Shown here piece after piece: positions 1 through 9,407 of a DNA stretch of 64,000 bases. The notes under the pieces were generated by a model. It worked only from the letters and a program-made list of their open reading frames with translations. It did not search any database and was not told the DNA's origin. The stretch's first letter is position 1. The number at the start of each line of letters is the position of its first letter. The stretch spans positions 2,728,001-2,792,000 of the forward strand of contig CAVZWW010000003.1 in the NCBI GenBank assembly GCA_963779225.1, read 5' to 3'. A program made the translations under genes and the position numbers. The stretch is from CAVPCZ01 sp963779225 (GTDB lineage: Bacteria; Bacteroidota; Ignavibacteria; UBA10030; UBA6906).

Positions 1-373
1 CGACGGCAGCGATAACAACATTGACCGCCGGACCGGCCAGCGCGACCCAGAGCTCCTGACGCGGCTCCTCCGGAAGTCGCTCCAGCCGGGCCACACCTCC
101 GATTGGAAATAGAATGATATCGCGCGTTTTGATATTATACCGCTTTGCAGCAAGTGCGTGGCCAAGCTCATGCAGCAACACACACGCAAACAGCGCCAGC
201 GTAAACAGCACCCCCGCCAGCGCGTTGTTGATGCCTTGGCCCAGCGTAAGGTGACTTACGATGACCCAGGCGATAATAAGAAGAAAGGTGGCATGGATAT
301 ACACGCCGATCCCGGAAATGGTGGCAATTTTCCATGACCATTTCATGCGCTCTGGCTGTTGACTGGTGTTCAT
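1..373 (-). CDS. Site-2 protease family (M50) membrane metallopeptidase, N-terminal part
   Basis: The gene runs off the left edge of the window, so only its first ~124 codons are visible. The product starts MNTSQQPERM and has hydrophobic segments at about residues 20-40 and 50-68. The zinc-binding motif HELGH is at residues 68-72, inside the second membrane segment as is typical of M50 proteases. A later stretch (LFPIGGVARLERLPEEP) is characteristic of the SpoIVFB/YwhC-like branch. Members of this family cut substrates within the membrane. The substrate cannot be told from here. The start is the ATG at 373. Confidence 0.85.
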   Translation of the reverse strand, partial: MNTSQQPERMKWSWKIATISGIGVYIHATFLLIIAWVIVSHLTLGQGINNALAGVLFTLALFACVLLHELGHALAAKRYNIKTRDIILFPIGGVARLERLPEEPRQELWVALAGPAVNVVIAAV

Positions 374-714
374 TATCCGTTCGTTCCTTCGGGTAGGCGA
401 TTCACAAGACGCACACTTTGAGAGCTGATCGTGGCATTTCGAGGGAGGCACTCGTTCAGCTCCTCAAAAATAACATCCGCTGTCCGTGCGAAGTTCCGAT
501 CTGAGCTGTACACGTGCCTCGTCAAAACTCCGTCCGCTCATGATATGTCGAGTTCAAGCCAAAACCGATGCCTGTGCTCGATGGTATTGACTTAACAATC
601 TCAGATTCCTTCTGCTGAAGAATGATCCTTATCAGCAGTTTCTTTCTGGATTAAAAGGGCAGCGGAGTCGATCCTGTCCAGTTTATATTTCGAGAGATCG
701 ATAACGCCCTCAAC
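374..714. other. Gap of ~340 bp, no convincing gene; one ISb-like terminal repeat
   Basis: No start-to-stop gene stands out. Positions 514-536 match the terminal repeat of ISb (GTGCCTCGTCAAAACTCCGT) without a partner nearby. On the minus strand the frame stays open for 36 codons directly after the stop of the 715-1275 gene, ending near 604 and including the peptide DLSKYKLDRIDSAALLIQ. It has no usable start codon, so it may be a gene remnant. Confidence 0.4.
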
Positions 715-1275
715 TCATTTCGGAGTCGTAGAGGGCTGCCCTGTATCACCCAGCTTCTCCAGCAATTCAGCCAGGGGCGGGAGGCCGTACCCACGGTCAT
801 GAAACCAGAGTACACGTCCCTCTTCGTCCAGAAGAATGATCCGTGCGTTGTTTGGGTTCTCTGTGCCCGTCCACTCCGTCAGCTTTGCCCCTTCGCCCCC
901 GTAGATCGTGATGACGTCTTTCCATGACTCCTTCGGGATTCCCTTCTTCATTCCTTCGTCAATACTCTCCTTGAACAATGAGGGAAGCAACCCCGGGATT
1001 GTCGGAATCTCGTAGATGGGCGGGAGAGAGAGATTCGATGTAAAGAAACCAATACCCCATCGGTCCACGTCGAACTGCGTGTTCTGTTTGTACGCAAGAA
1101 CGAGGATGACCTTCTTCCCCTTGAACACTTCCGGTATCATCGTTTGCTGTCCGTCCAGGGATTTTCCCTGGACTGATGGGAAAACCTCCCCCACGGGAAA
1201 CCTATTCGGGATGGTGGATCCGCACCCGACCAGGAAGCCAATGGCGAAAGTGCATACAATTGTACGGATGGTCAT
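715..1275 (-). CDS. Thioredoxin-like-fold lipoprotein (possibly ATP10/peroxiredoxin-like)
   Basis: A 186-residue protein with a signal peptide ending in a lipobox (FLVGC, Cys18), so it is probably lipid-anchored in the envelope. The body reads like a peroxiredoxin/ATP10-type fold: FPSVQGKSLDG, then KGKKVILVLAYKQ, and near the end NNARIILLDEEGRVLWFHD. No CxxC or peroxidatic Cys is seen, so redox activity is doubtful. The start is the ATG at 1275, preceded by GAGGA about 8 bases upstream. A longer frame back to 1470 runs over an unrelated remnant and is not credible. The function is unknown, and the fold assignment rests on motif resemblance only. Confidence 0.6.
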   Translation of the reverse strand: MTIRTIVCTFAIGFLVGCGSTIPNRFPVGEVFPSVQGKSLDGQQTMIPEVFKGKKVILVLAYKQNTQFDVDRWGIGFFTSNLSLPPIYEIPTIPGLLPSLFKESIDEGMKKGIPKESWKDVITIYGGEGAKLTEWTGTENPNNARIILLDEEGRVLWFHDRGYGLPPLAELLEKLGDTGQPSTTPK

Positions 1276-1375
1276 GATGATTTCCTCTGATGTGTCGTTT
1301 GATGAAAGGGAATCTGTCTCCGGCGACTCTAGCCGTGCAACGCCCGATGATGCGTGCGCGATGAATTCTTTCCAG

Positions 1376-1546
1376 GAAAAAGAAAGACCCGGCTGCAAAA
1401 ATGACACTGTCGATTGCATGAATCTCGCCATTGCCGGCCATAATGTCAACCGTGACGATCTTGGCCGCATCGATCATGAGGTCTTTTCCCTTCACAACAA
1501 TCTTCACATCGCTCCCCCGAACCCGGTACATTAGAAAAGGTCTCAT
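1376..1546 (-). pseudogene. Fasciclin-domain C-terminal remnant
   Basis: The minus-strand frame reads GSDVKIVVKGKDLMIDAAKI, then VTVDIMAGNGEIHAIDSVIF. This matches the usual end of a fasciclin (FAS1) domain, an adhesion-type extracellular fold. The first three quarters of the domain are absent. After the domain end the frame continues into nonsense that overlaps the lipoprotein start at 1275. I read it as a truncated gene left by a deletion, not a functional CDS. Confidence 0.55.
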
Positions 1547-1645
1547 TTTCTGAGTGGGCTGCGCATGGCAGTTGCGTCCGGTCTTGCCCTTTCAACCCGG
1601 AATCATTATTTTCTCAAAGAACCGATGTCAACCCCGGAGACTCCT

Positions 1646-2440
1646 ATGACACGACCGCTGCAATCCTGCGCCCTCACGACTTTCATTCTTGCGAGTTTCG
1701 TGCATTGCTTGACCTTCACAACGGTAGGCCGGGCGCAAACAGTTTCCGACTCGACTTTCTCCCGGTTTGTTGTGGAGCTCGAGGCCGGCCCGGCATGGCA
1801 AGGCCGCAACAACGTTCAGATTCCCAACAATCAAACCGGCACCCGTTTTTCGCTGGTCGATCTGGTCGGCTCCGGCCCACTGCCGGCAGCCCGATTGTAC
1901 ATTCTCTGGAATATCAACGAACGCCATGGTCTCCGTGTGTTGCTTGCGCCTCTCTCCTACACGAAGAGCGGGCAGTTTACTTCGTCCGTAAACTTCGCCG
2001 GAGAAACATTCCAGCCCGGGATTCCCACCGATGCCACGTACAAGTTCAACTCATGGCGACTGAGCTACAGGTACAATATCTACCGCGGCACCGAATGGCG
2101 CTGGTGGATCGGCTTCACGGCCAAGCTTCGCGATGCGAAGATCGGGTTGGAACAGCTGGGCAGATCGGCAAGCAAGACAGACCTGGGTTTTGTTCCCCTT
2201 CTCCATGTTGCGGGACAGGTCCGGTTTGGGAACCAATGGAGTACAGTCCTTGACGTTGACGGGCTTGCGGGAGGACCCGGACGTGCTGTGGACGGATCTT
2301 TGAAATTGCGCTATGGTCTGAACAGCTCCTGGAGCATTGCCGCCGGGTACCGGACAGTGGAAGGTGGAGCGGACGTGGAAGAAGTGTACAACTTCGCGTG
2401 GTTCCATTACGCGACCGTATCAGTGGAGTATCAATTCTAG
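1646..2440 (+). CDS. Outer-membrane beta-barrel protein
   Basis: A 264-residue protein with a signal peptide (residues ~1-30, ending near GRAQT). Alternating hydrophobic and polar strands follow, ending in the aromatic motif VSVEYQF that is typical of the last strand of an outer-membrane barrel. Internal strands such as SWRLSYRYNIYRGTEWRWWI support this. The start at 1646 is chosen because CGGAGA precedes it by about 7 bases. Two earlier in-frame starts (1565, 1625) lack a good ribosome site. No specific family or substrate can be named. Confidence 0.65.
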   Translation: MTRPLQSCALTTFILASFVHCLTFTTVGRAQTVSDSTFSRFVVELEAGPAWQGRNNVQIPNNQTGTRFSLVDLVGSGPLPAARLYILWNINERHGLRVLLAPLSYTKSGQFTSSVNFAGETFQPGIPTDATYKFNSWRLSYRYNIYRGTEWRWWIGFTAKLRDAKIGLEQLGRSASKTDLGFVPLLHVAGQVRFGNQWSTVLDVDGLAGGPGRAVDGSLKLRYGLNSSWSIAAGYRTVEGGADVEEVYNFAWFHYATVSVEYQF

Positions 2441-2636
2441 CACAAGGGAGCCCAGGGAATACGCCACGCCCTCGAGACCGTTGCCGATCCGACTGTGGTC
2501 GAGTTCTCTATTGTGTTCTTTGCCTTCTTTCTGCAGCTGCTGCTGATTGTGCTCTGGTCGTTCGTGTACTCGGGACGCCGTTCCCCGCTGTGGGGGGGGG
2601 CGGTCCTGACATTCTCTATCTGGAAATTGAACGGTT
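2441..2636 (+). other. Possible small membrane-protein remnant
   Basis: In the same frame as the preceding gene, after its stop codon, the sequence stays open to a stop at 2634-2636. It contains a strongly hydrophobic segment (EFSIVFFAFFLQLLLIVLWS) followed by FVYSGRRSPLWGGAVLTFSI. There is no good start codon or ribosome site, only a possible GTG. A run of nine G at 2592-2600 makes a sequencing slip possible. It could be a decayed gene or a misread one. Confidence 0.25.
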
Positions 2637-2692
2637 GAATTTTCCCTCTGCATTGCCGAATCGGCGATTCACCCTTGCAGGAGACAAGTGCA

Positions 2693-3568
2693 ATGCCCAA
2701 TAGGACCCTTCAAAACCGCGCCTGGCTGACGGTGATGATCCTGGCCGTACTCGGAGCAACGCCACCAGTGTCCGCGTCGGCGCCCGAGGAGCATGACACA
2801 ACCTGGAACCGGCCACTTCCCATCGCTGCCAACTGGGCGCTTGAGCGCGGGATCGACCTGCCGAATCCCTTCGGGGTAGGCCTGTTCCTGGTCACCATGA
2901 GCCGCGACATCGAGGTCTACGACGTCCGCGTGACGCTGCCGGGGAACGAGCCGACAAGCATCAGCAACGTCGCGAGCTTTGATGTGCGTAACCACACTAC
3001 CCTGGCCGCGGTGAAGCTGGACGCCTGGATCCTGCCACTGCTCAACCTCTACGTACTGGCAGGGCACACCTGGACCGACACGCGGCTGAACGTGGCCGTC
3101 ACCATTGACCGCCCTATTCGCGACCCCGTCGTCCTCGAGGCCACGGGGGACTCGAAGGTGGGGGGGCCCCTTCTGGGTGCCGGCGCGACGGCCGTGGCAG
3201 GGTACGGTCCCTGGTTCATCATGGCAGATGCGAACTACAACTATTCCGCAATTGAGGGGTTCGATGGCGGTATCGCGGCATGGTTTGTTTCCGCACGCAC
3301 GGGCTGGTCCGGCCCCATTTCTTGGGGTTCGTGGCGGGCCTGGACCGGAGCCGCCTACCTTGCCTCCGATCGAACCCTCACCATCAGCCAGGAATCGCCG
3401 GCGCTTGGCACCGTGAAAGTCGAGGTGGACCAGCGTCCGGTCAATCCTCTGACACTGCAGGCCGGTAGTAGCATCGCGATCAGCAAACGCTGGGAGCTGA
3501 TGGTGGAGGTCGGATCGAACTTCGACGATGCATTCGTGGGAGTCTTCTCGGCGGCCTTTCGCTTCTGA
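2693..3568 (+). CDS. Probable outer-membrane protein
   Basis: A 291-residue protein with an N-terminal signal peptide (to about residue 30, SASAPEEH) and a barrel-like strand pattern, ending VGVFSAAFRF with a terminal Phe. The start at 2693 follows AGGAG by 9 bases. It lies on the same strand as the previous barrel gene and is separated by 250 bp. No recognised family. It has some resemblance to the barrels often found next to efflux or virulence-associated transporters, but I would not assign a role. Confidence 0.55.
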   Translation: MPNRTLQNRAWLTVMILAVLGATPPVSASAPEEHDTTWNRPLPIAANWALERGIDLPNPFGVGLFLVTMSRDIEVYDVRVTLPGNEPTSISNVASFDVRNHTTLAAVKLDAWILPLLNLYVLAGHTWTDTRLNVAVTIDRPIRDPVVLEATGDSKVGGPLLGAGATAVAGYGPWFIMADANYNYSAIEGFDGGIAAWFVSARTGWSGPISWGSWRAWTGAAYLASDRTLTISQESPALGTVKVEVDQRPVNPLTLQAGSSIAISKRWELMVEVGSNFDDAFVGVFSAAFRF

Positions 3569-3595
3569 CGACAGAATCATTGAGGCGTGGCCTAT

Positions 3596-3956
3596 TGTCC
3601 CTCTTCAAGATGCCATCCGGGCCAGAATTAACGTATGATCCATCCGATTTACCTGTTGGTGAGATATAATCAGAATACGCCGGGCGGCGATCGACCCACA
3701 AATTGTATCTCGTGCAAAATACAGCTCATGTCTCTGTCGTCTTCGTGCCGAGCGCCTTGCCATCCAAGATTACATGGATGCTGTGCGATCGGTACTGTAA
3801 CCAGGCTGTAATGGAATTGAGTAACTTGATGCACTTGGTGGACAAGATTCTGGGAATTGTGCCCCATTTTCGCCGGATTGAGGGGTAGTGGCTTTTTTCG
3901 GGACCAAGAGGCCGGGGGTTCAAATCCCCCCGCCCCGACGAAAAAGGGCAGTTTTT
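3596..3956 (+). repeat. Island repeat R1 with tRNA-Pro(CGG) 3'-half core at 3897-3941
   Basis: First of six related units. It begins with an ISb-type end (TGTCCCTCTTCAAGATGCC at 3596), then a ~200 bp conserved stretch with TGTAACCAG at 3796. It ends in the 3' half of a tRNA-Pro gene: anticodon loop TTCGGGA (anticodon CGG), stem CCAAG, T-arm with loop TTCAAAT and acceptor strand CGCCCCG. No 5' half pairs with it, so it is not a working tRNA. I interpret the core as an attachment-site remnant. Confidence 0.75.
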
Positions 3957-4011
3957 GATCCGGCAAAAGTCAAACTGCCACGAATTTGCCATAACTCTGA
4001 AACGATCAAGG

Positions 4012-4039
4012 GCGCCTTCCACACCAGGAAGGCGCTTTT
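4012..4039 (+). terminator. Rho-independent terminator hairpin
   Basis: The inverted repeat GCGCCTTCC / GGAAGGCGC with a six-base loop is followed by TTTTG. It sits between repeat R1 and the left end of the first ISa copy, which begins at 4044. Confidence 0.6.
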
Positions 4040-4043
4040 GCTT

Positions 4044-5180
4044 CCCCGTAGGGGGGATATATTCCATCTGACATTTGAATTGGCGATATTTGGCTCTGGA
4101 AAGCGTGACCCACTTTCAGAGCAAACATGATAGCCTTCTTCACGACCCTCCTACGTCTCTTCCTCCAAGCCTTCCGGTCAAAAAGGAATACCCTCACTGA
4201 GAACGCGCTGCTTAAGAAAGAGAACGAGATCCTGCTAAGGAAGATGGGGAAAAAGAAAGTCCATTTCGGCCTCTACGATAAGCTCTTCTTGGTTGTGCTG
4301 AACAGGGCTGCCGACATCAAGCGCCAGTTGCCGCTGGTCAAGCCGGAAATAGTTCTCTCCTGGCAGCGGAACCTGATCAAACGGTTTTGGACCTTTGAGC
4401 ACTCCCCGGCCAAGCGGGGTCGGAAGCCTGTCGATGCCGATGTCAAGAACCTGATCTTGTCGATGAAAAACGATAACTTGTTGTGGGGTGTGAAAAGGAT
4501 CCAAGGGGAGCAGTTGAAACTCGATATCTCTCTGAGCACGAAAACCATCCGGAAGAGCTTCAGGCCTTCAGGCGCAGAGGGAAGATTCGGAGGTCGCTCA
4601 CTTGGAAGAAGTTCCTGGAAACACAGATGCAGTTCATCCATGCGATGGACTTCGTCACGGTCGACACTATGCTGGGCAAGCGAATATATGTCTTCGCAAT
4701 CATCTCGCACAAGACACGTGAGATTGTTCGGTTTGCTATCACGGAAAATCCCACCAGGGAATTCGTCCGGCAGCAGCTGATGCTGTTGAGCGAAGCCGTA
4801 GCCGGCAAAGCATACCTGATCCATGACAATGCATTGATGTTCAATATTGACTATCTTGCGTACAATCTCGTCTCCGTCAGGACCGGAGTGGAAGCGCCGA
4901 ATATGAACAGTATTATGGAACGGTTCTTCGGGTCGGTGAGAAGAGAGGCGCTGGACAATTTCCTGCTGATTGGCCGAGCTCAGATCGAGGCGATTCTGGA
5001 GGAGTACGTCGCTTTCTACAACACCCAGCGACCACATCAGGGAATCCGGCAACAGATCCCGAAGCCTGGTGAGCTAAAGAAGAAGTGCGGCGCGGTTTGC
5101 CGGAGTGGTGTGCTGGGTGGACTGCATCACCATTATTACAGGCAGGCGGCGTGACGGATGGAAAAAGTCACCCTCACGGG
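4044..5180 (+). mobile_element. ISa copy 1 (frameshifted)
   Basis: Bounded by imperfect inverted ends, CCCCGTAGGGGGGA at 4044 and the complement of CCCTCACGGG at 5171-5180. It closely matches the intact copy at 15118-16255 in end sequence and transposase. It lies just after a terminator hairpin and repeat R1. Confidence 0.8.
4127..5154 (+). pseudogene. ISa transposase (DDE, rve fold), broken by a frameshift
   Basis: The first frame (4127 to about 4550) matches the N-terminal half of the intact ISa transposase, starting MIAFFTTLLRLFLQAFRSK. The second frame (about 4555-5154) supplies the catalytic half with MDFVTVD, IHDNALMF and MERFFGSVRREA (the DDE residues). At the join (near 4553-4565) this copy has one base fewer than the intact gene, which gives KSFRPSG in place of KILQAFRRRG. 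It should not make active transposase unless the shift is a sequencing error. Confidence 0.8.
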
Positions 5181-5241
5181 TTTCGGGACGCTGACTCAGT
5201 TTCCTCTACACAGAATGTCTGATACTTCGTGAGGCGAGTGT

Positions 5242-6717
5242 GTGAAAACAAAATGTATCATTGGCTTTTTGGTTCTTTTGGTTATTCCACTCAGAGCACA
5301 AGACAGACAATTCTGGGATCAGGCAGTTGGCGGAAGAACAGCTTTGCTTGGAGGAGTTGCTGTGGCTGGAGTGAGGGATTACAGCGCCACTTTCTTTAAC
5401 CCGGGTGCATTGAGTTTCTTAAGCAGAAAGGGTTTGAGCCTGAATTTCAATATGTATGGCATTAAGGATTTCTCATTCATCAATGGCGGGGGACCCGACA
5501 TTGATTCCCGGTACACAAGAGTTTCGTTATACCCTGCCTCCTTAGCCGGCCCTTTGCCGTTTCTGGGGGATTCACTCAACCGGTTCAGTTATATGATTTT
5601 CAGTACTGGATATTCATACGTCAGAATATCGGAAAGATATGAGGGTTATGCGGATGTTATTCCAACAAGACCTCCATCACGACCCGGGGAGAGAAACGGT
5701 TTTGAGGGGGATGAATATCTCATGAACCAGGGAAAACTTGATGTATTGCTTTCTGAAGTAACTGTAGGATTCGGCTATTCCACAAAGATTGCCTCCAATG
5801 TCGGGATAGGTTTTTCTTTGTTAGGTGCTTACCGCGATCAAACCAAAACCCGATATGAATGGTATACGGCTTTTGATTCGATAAATCAACGTAGTGCAAT
5901 CTCAGATCTCTATATCGATATCGACTATTGGGCAGTGAGGTTCTCCGGGAAGCTTGGAATATCGGCAGAATGGCAGAAACTCAAATTAGGGGCAACAATC
6001 ACCACCCCCAGCATAGCCATGAAAGTTGCAAGTGGAGGAACCGACGCCGCAAGTTTCACTTCCAATAGCGCTCTGGTATTCATTGACAGCACTACCAACC
6101 AGGTTACCCCAGTTGATGTTGTTGCCTCTGACCGGCAGGAAGGTCTGCCTGTAAACTACAGGTCACCATTATCTATTGCGGCAGGCATTGAATATACAAT
6201 CTCCGATGAAACAGTGGTTCACCTGGCCATGGAATGGTTTGCACCAGTTGCCACCTATACTGTTATGCAGCCGGAAAGCGGCACTTTCAGACTCAATAAC
6301 CCGGCAACAATCAGACCTTATGACAGTGCTGAACTGTTGAAAGTATATGATTCAATGAAGAGTATTTTCAATGTGGGAGTAGCTGTTGAACATAAAATGA
6401 ATGAAAGGCTCACTGCATATGCTGCTATGAGAACAGACTTCAGCAATGGGAATTACGAAGACATTCATGGTCTGAATCTCGGCTACACAGATTTCGATAT
6501 CTACCATTATACTCTCGGAGGCTCAATGAACGTTGATGATACTTTTCTGTCAATAGGATTGGAGTATAGTCACGGGAAGAGAACGGATTTCCCTCGAATC
6601 TTCAATTTCCCTTCAGGAGTGGTTGAACCAAACCAGTTCATTGTATCCGAGCGCGGTACATGCGAGGCACTTTACAATAACTTCAATCTGTTCTTTTGTG
6701 TAACACATCTATTCTAA
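5242..6717 (+). CDS. FadL/OmpP1-like outer-membrane transport protein
   Basis: A 491-residue protein with a signal peptide (MKTKCIIGFLVLLVIPLRAQ). An N-terminal region, ALLGGVAVAGVRDYSATFFN PGAL, has the NPA/NPG hallmark of FadL-type barrels, which take up long-chain fatty acids and other hydrophobic compounds. The rest is rich in amphipathic strands and ends FFCVTHLF. The start is GTG at 5242 with GTGAGG upstream. It is noticeably more AT-rich than the genes before it, which suggests a different origin. It follows the first ISa copy by about 60 bp. Confidence 0.7.
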   Translation: MKTKCIIGFLVLLVIPLRAQDRQFWDQAVGGRTALLGGVAVAGVRDYSATFFNPGALSFLSRKGLSLNFNMYGIKDFSFINGGGPDIDSRYTRVSLYPASLAGPLPFLGDSLNRFSYMIFSTGYSYVRISERYEGYADVIPTRPPSRPGERNGFEGDEYLMNQGKLDVLLSEVTVGFGYSTKIASNVGIGFSLLGAYRDQTKTRYEWYTAFDSINQRSAISDLYIDIDYWAVRFSGKLGISAEWQKLKLGATITTPSIAMKVASGGTDAASFTSNSALVFIDSTTNQVTPVDVVASDRQEGLPVNYRSPLSIAAGIEYTISDETVVHLAMEWFAPVATYTVMQPESGTFRLNNPATIRPYDSAELLKVYDSMKSIFNVGVAVEHKMNERLTAYAAMRTDFSNGNYEDIHGLNLGYTDFDIYHYTLGGSMNVDDTFLSIGLEYSHGKRTDFPRIFNFPSGVVEPNQFIVSERGTCEALYNNFNLFFCVTHLF

Positions 6718-6843
6718 GGAGACACCATCGGTCATCACTATAGTGATTCTCAGCAGTCGATAGATCGTAAACCATACCGCCCATGTGATCACGAGCATTA
6801 CAGGCAGCCCTGCACAACCCAGGTCAAAGGCATAAGAAATCAA

Positions 6844-8823
6844 ATGGGAACTGAAGAGACAACCGAACGAGGCGAAAGTACCGCAGCGCGGCTGCGATTT
6901 GAGATGCTTCTAACCGACATCTCAGCCCGTTTCCTCAGGATGATCCCTCAGGATATCGATGAGGAAGTGAATGGCGCACTCAGGAAGATTCGTGATTTCT
7001 TCGATGCGGACATGTGCGCTTTGTGGCGCTGTGATCCCGAGGCGAACGCTGCATTTTTATCGCACACCCAGGTCACGGACGCTCTTCCGGTAATGTCCGA
7101 GAAACTCAACTACGGACCCAGCGCTCCGTGGCTCACAGCGAACATGATCCGTGGGAATGTGGCGCTTATAAACAGTCTCGATGAGCTTCCCGAGCAAGCA
7201 GAAGTGGACCGTCGCTGGAATGCGTCGCTGGGTGTCCGGGCACTCCTGCTTTTGCCGGTTAATGTCGGGGGAACGGTCCGGCACGCTCTACAATTGAGCT
7301 ATACCCGAGAGAGGCCTGAATGGCTGGCTGAGTATGTACCCCGATTGCAGGTGTTTTCTGAAATGCTTGTCTCGGCTCTTGAACGGAGCAGGGGGGTTGT
7401 CTCTCTGCAGCAGGCCGAGGCCCGACTTGGCCTTGCGGCAGGGTTGGCAGGGGCAGGCTTATGGGATCTTGACCCGGAAACCAACCTGCATTGGGCCACG
7501 GCGCGCGCCAGGGAACTCTACGGATTCGGACCGGAGGAGCCAATCACTATGGAGCGGTTCTTCACTATTGTCCATCCCGATGATGTGCCGGGTTTGAGAC
7601 GGACTCTGTCGTCTGCACTGGAGGGGGGAAGTGTTATCCAAACTGAATACCGCGTCATACTTCCCGGTGGAGAGGTGCGCTGGCTTGCTGTCCGGGGATC
7701 TCGGTCGCCCGCATCCTTCGGAGAGGGCCGTCACTTACTCGGTGCATCAATCGACATCACGGAACGCAAGACGCTGGAAGAAATCGCAAAGCGTTCGCTT
7801 GAAGAGATCAAGCGGCTGAATGAACTCCTGCAAGACGAGACTCGCTACCTTCGCAATGAGATCAGCCTTACCCTTTCACATGTAGAGATTATCGGCAGAA
7901 GCGATCCAATCAAAGCCGTTCTGCAGAAAGTGGAACAAGTCGCACCGACGGATGCGACGGTCCTTATTACGGGTGAGACAGGAACGGGGAAGGAGTTGGT
8001 GGCACGCGCAATCCATAAACTGGGTGGACGACGGGAGAGATTGTTGGTAAAGGTCGATTGCGCTTCCCTTCCCTCTACCCTGATCGAAAGTGAGTTATTC
8101 GGCCGTGAGCGCGGGGCATATACCGGGGCGTTGACCAAGCAGATTGGTCGCTTCCAGCTTGCCGATAAGGCCACCATCTTCCTCGATGAAATCGGTGAAT
8201 TGCCAAGAGAGACTCAATCGAAACTTCTTCGGGTGCTCCAGGAAGGTTGTTTTGAGGTGCTCGGCAGCCCAAAGACCGTGAAAGTGGATGTTCGCATCAT
8301 AGCGGCAACCAATCGTGATCTTGCAAGAGAGGTGAAAGAGGGACGATTTCGGGAGGATCTTTACTACCGGCTCAAAGTCTTTCCCATCGAGGTTCCCCCC
8401 CTCCGAGATCGGAAAGAGGATATCCCCATGCTTGTCTGGAGCTTTGTGGAGAAATTCTCCAACGAGTTGAGAAAAGACATTCGGCATATTCCGAAGGAAA
8501 CGATGGACGCACTGATCCGTTACCACTGGCCGGGAAACATTCGGGAGCTTGAGAATCTCATAGAACAGGCATTTATTGTAAGTCCGGCAGAGGTGCTGGT
8601 CGTGCGATTGCCCGAATCCCGCAATACGGCTGTGCTATCATCTCAGACGCTCGAGGAAGTTGAGCGACAACACATCCTTAGTGTTCTGGACCAGACCCGG
8701 TGGCGCATTGGAGGAGCAGGAGGGGCTGCATCAATGCTCGGCCTGAATCGCTCGACTCTCAATTCGAAGATGAAGAAACTCGGCATCCGGGGCAGACGAA
8801 AGAAGGACGATATGTCGTCATAA
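6844..8823 (+). CDS. Sigma-54-dependent transcriptional activator (GAF-PAS-AAA+-HTH)
   Basis: A 659-residue enhancer-binding protein. Domains in order: a GAF sensor (about 20-180), a PAS domain (about 190-305, ending DITERKTLEE), a coiled linker and an AAA+ domain (about 345-575). The AAA+ domain has Walker A GETGTGKE near 377, the sigma-54 contact loop GAYTGA near 423 (a GAFTGA variant), Walker B IFLDEIGELP and the LYYRLKVFPIEVPPLRDR region. A Fis-type helix-turn-helix (GLNRSTLNSKMKKLGI) is at the end. It has no receiver domain, so it is likely controlled by a small ligand or redox signal through GAF/PAS. Its target promoter was not identified; I saw no clear -24/-12 element nearby. Confidence 0.92.
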   Translation: MGTEETTERGESTAARLRFEMLLTDISARFLRMIPQDIDEEVNGALRKIRDFFDADMCALWRCDPEANAAFLSHTQVTDALPVMSEKLNYGPSAPWLTANMIRGNVALINSLDELPEQAEVDRRWNASLGVRALLLLPVNVGGTVRHALQLSYTRERPEWLAEYVPRLQVFSEMLVSALERSRGVVSLQQAEARLGLAAGLAGAGLWDLDPETNLHWATARARELYGFGPEEPITMERFFTIVHPDDVPGLRRTLSSALEGGSVIQTEYRVILPGGEVRWLAVRGSRSPASFGEGRHLLGASIDITERKTLEEIAKRSLEEIKRLNELLQDETRYLRNEISLTLSHVEIIGRSDPIKAVLQKVEQVAPTDATVLITGETGTGKELVARAIHKLGGRRERLLVKVDCASLPSTLIESELFGRERGAYTGALTKQIGRFQLADKATIFLDEIGELPRETQSKLLRVLQEGCFEVLGSPKTVKVDVRIIAATNRDLAREVKEGRFREDLYYRLKVFPIEVPPLRDRKEDIPMLVWSFVEKFSNELRKDIRHIPKETMDALIRYHWPGNIRELENLIEQAFIVSPAEVLVVRLPESRNTAVLSSQTLEEVERQHILSVLDQTRWRIGGAGGAASMLGLNRSTLNSKMKKLGIRGRRKKDDMSS

Positions 8824-8963
8824 GATGATATTCCGACGTTTCAGGTTCTCCCTCCGATACGCAGAAACCCGGGCCATCCTTCCTAACCTTATGTAACGTA
8901 GCATCTTCCAAGCATTCCATTTTCGGTATTCAAATTGGTACGCAAAGTGAACACAAGCCGGAT

Positions 8964-9284
8964 ATGTTTCTCACCATGATGCGAATTTATCCCAGGGAAG
9001 ACGAGACAGAAGCAATTCGAGGATTTCTCGTGGGACTTCTGGGTCCGACACGTGTGCAGCCCGGTTGCCTGGGCTGCACGTTGGCGACGGAGTCGGAGCC
9101 AGATGCGCTTCTCTACACGGAGATCTGGGAGTCGAAAGAGGACCTTCTGCACCGTCTCCAATCAGAGAAATATTCGAAGGTTCTGGAAACTTTGGAACTT
9201 TCCACCAGGAAACCCGATCTCTGCGTTTATGAAGTGACTGATCAACATGGGATGGAGTTGATTGAAAACGCACGAAATGGATGA
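8964..9284 (+). CDS. Antibiotic biosynthesis monooxygenase (ABM)-like small protein
   Basis: A 106-residue protein with the ferredoxin-like ABM pattern: MFLTMMRIYP at the start, PGCLGCTLATE, ALLYTEIWESKEDLLHRLQS, and YEVTDQ at the end. Family members are small dimeric oxygenases or binding proteins of varied function. The gene lies 140 bp after the sigma-54 activator on the same strand. The substrate is unknown. Confidence 0.65.
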   Translation: MFLTMMRIYPREDETEAIRGFLVGLLGPTRVQPGCLGCTLATESEPDALLYTEIWESKEDLLHRLQSEKYSKVLETLELSTRKPDLCVYEVTDQHGMELIENARNG

Positions 9285-9407
9285 TGAACCACAATCCGAT
9301 TCGGCAAAAGAAATTGTTAACCCCTACAATTGTGTCGAACCTCGGCCAGGAATGAGCAGACGAATTCATAAGAGTCAGTAACCCTCTATGAAGAAAGGAG
9401 TTCTGTC

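Noticed and set aside
3897..3941. A functional tRNA-Pro gene
   Set aside because: No 5' half pairs with the anticodon stem or acceptor strand at any of the six sites; only the 3' half is present.
3726..4067. Open frames antisense to the tRNA cores reading GFEPPASWSR or GDLNPRPLGPE
   Set aside because: These phrases are well-known false proteins made by translating tRNA 3' halves on the wrong strand. They recur at all six cores for that reason.
6709..6798. Minus-strand frame with a membrane-like peptide (VITWAVWFTIYRLLRI) in the gap before the sigma-54 activator
   Set aside because: It lacks a ribosome site and overlaps the end of the porin gene; possibly a remnant, but too short to call.
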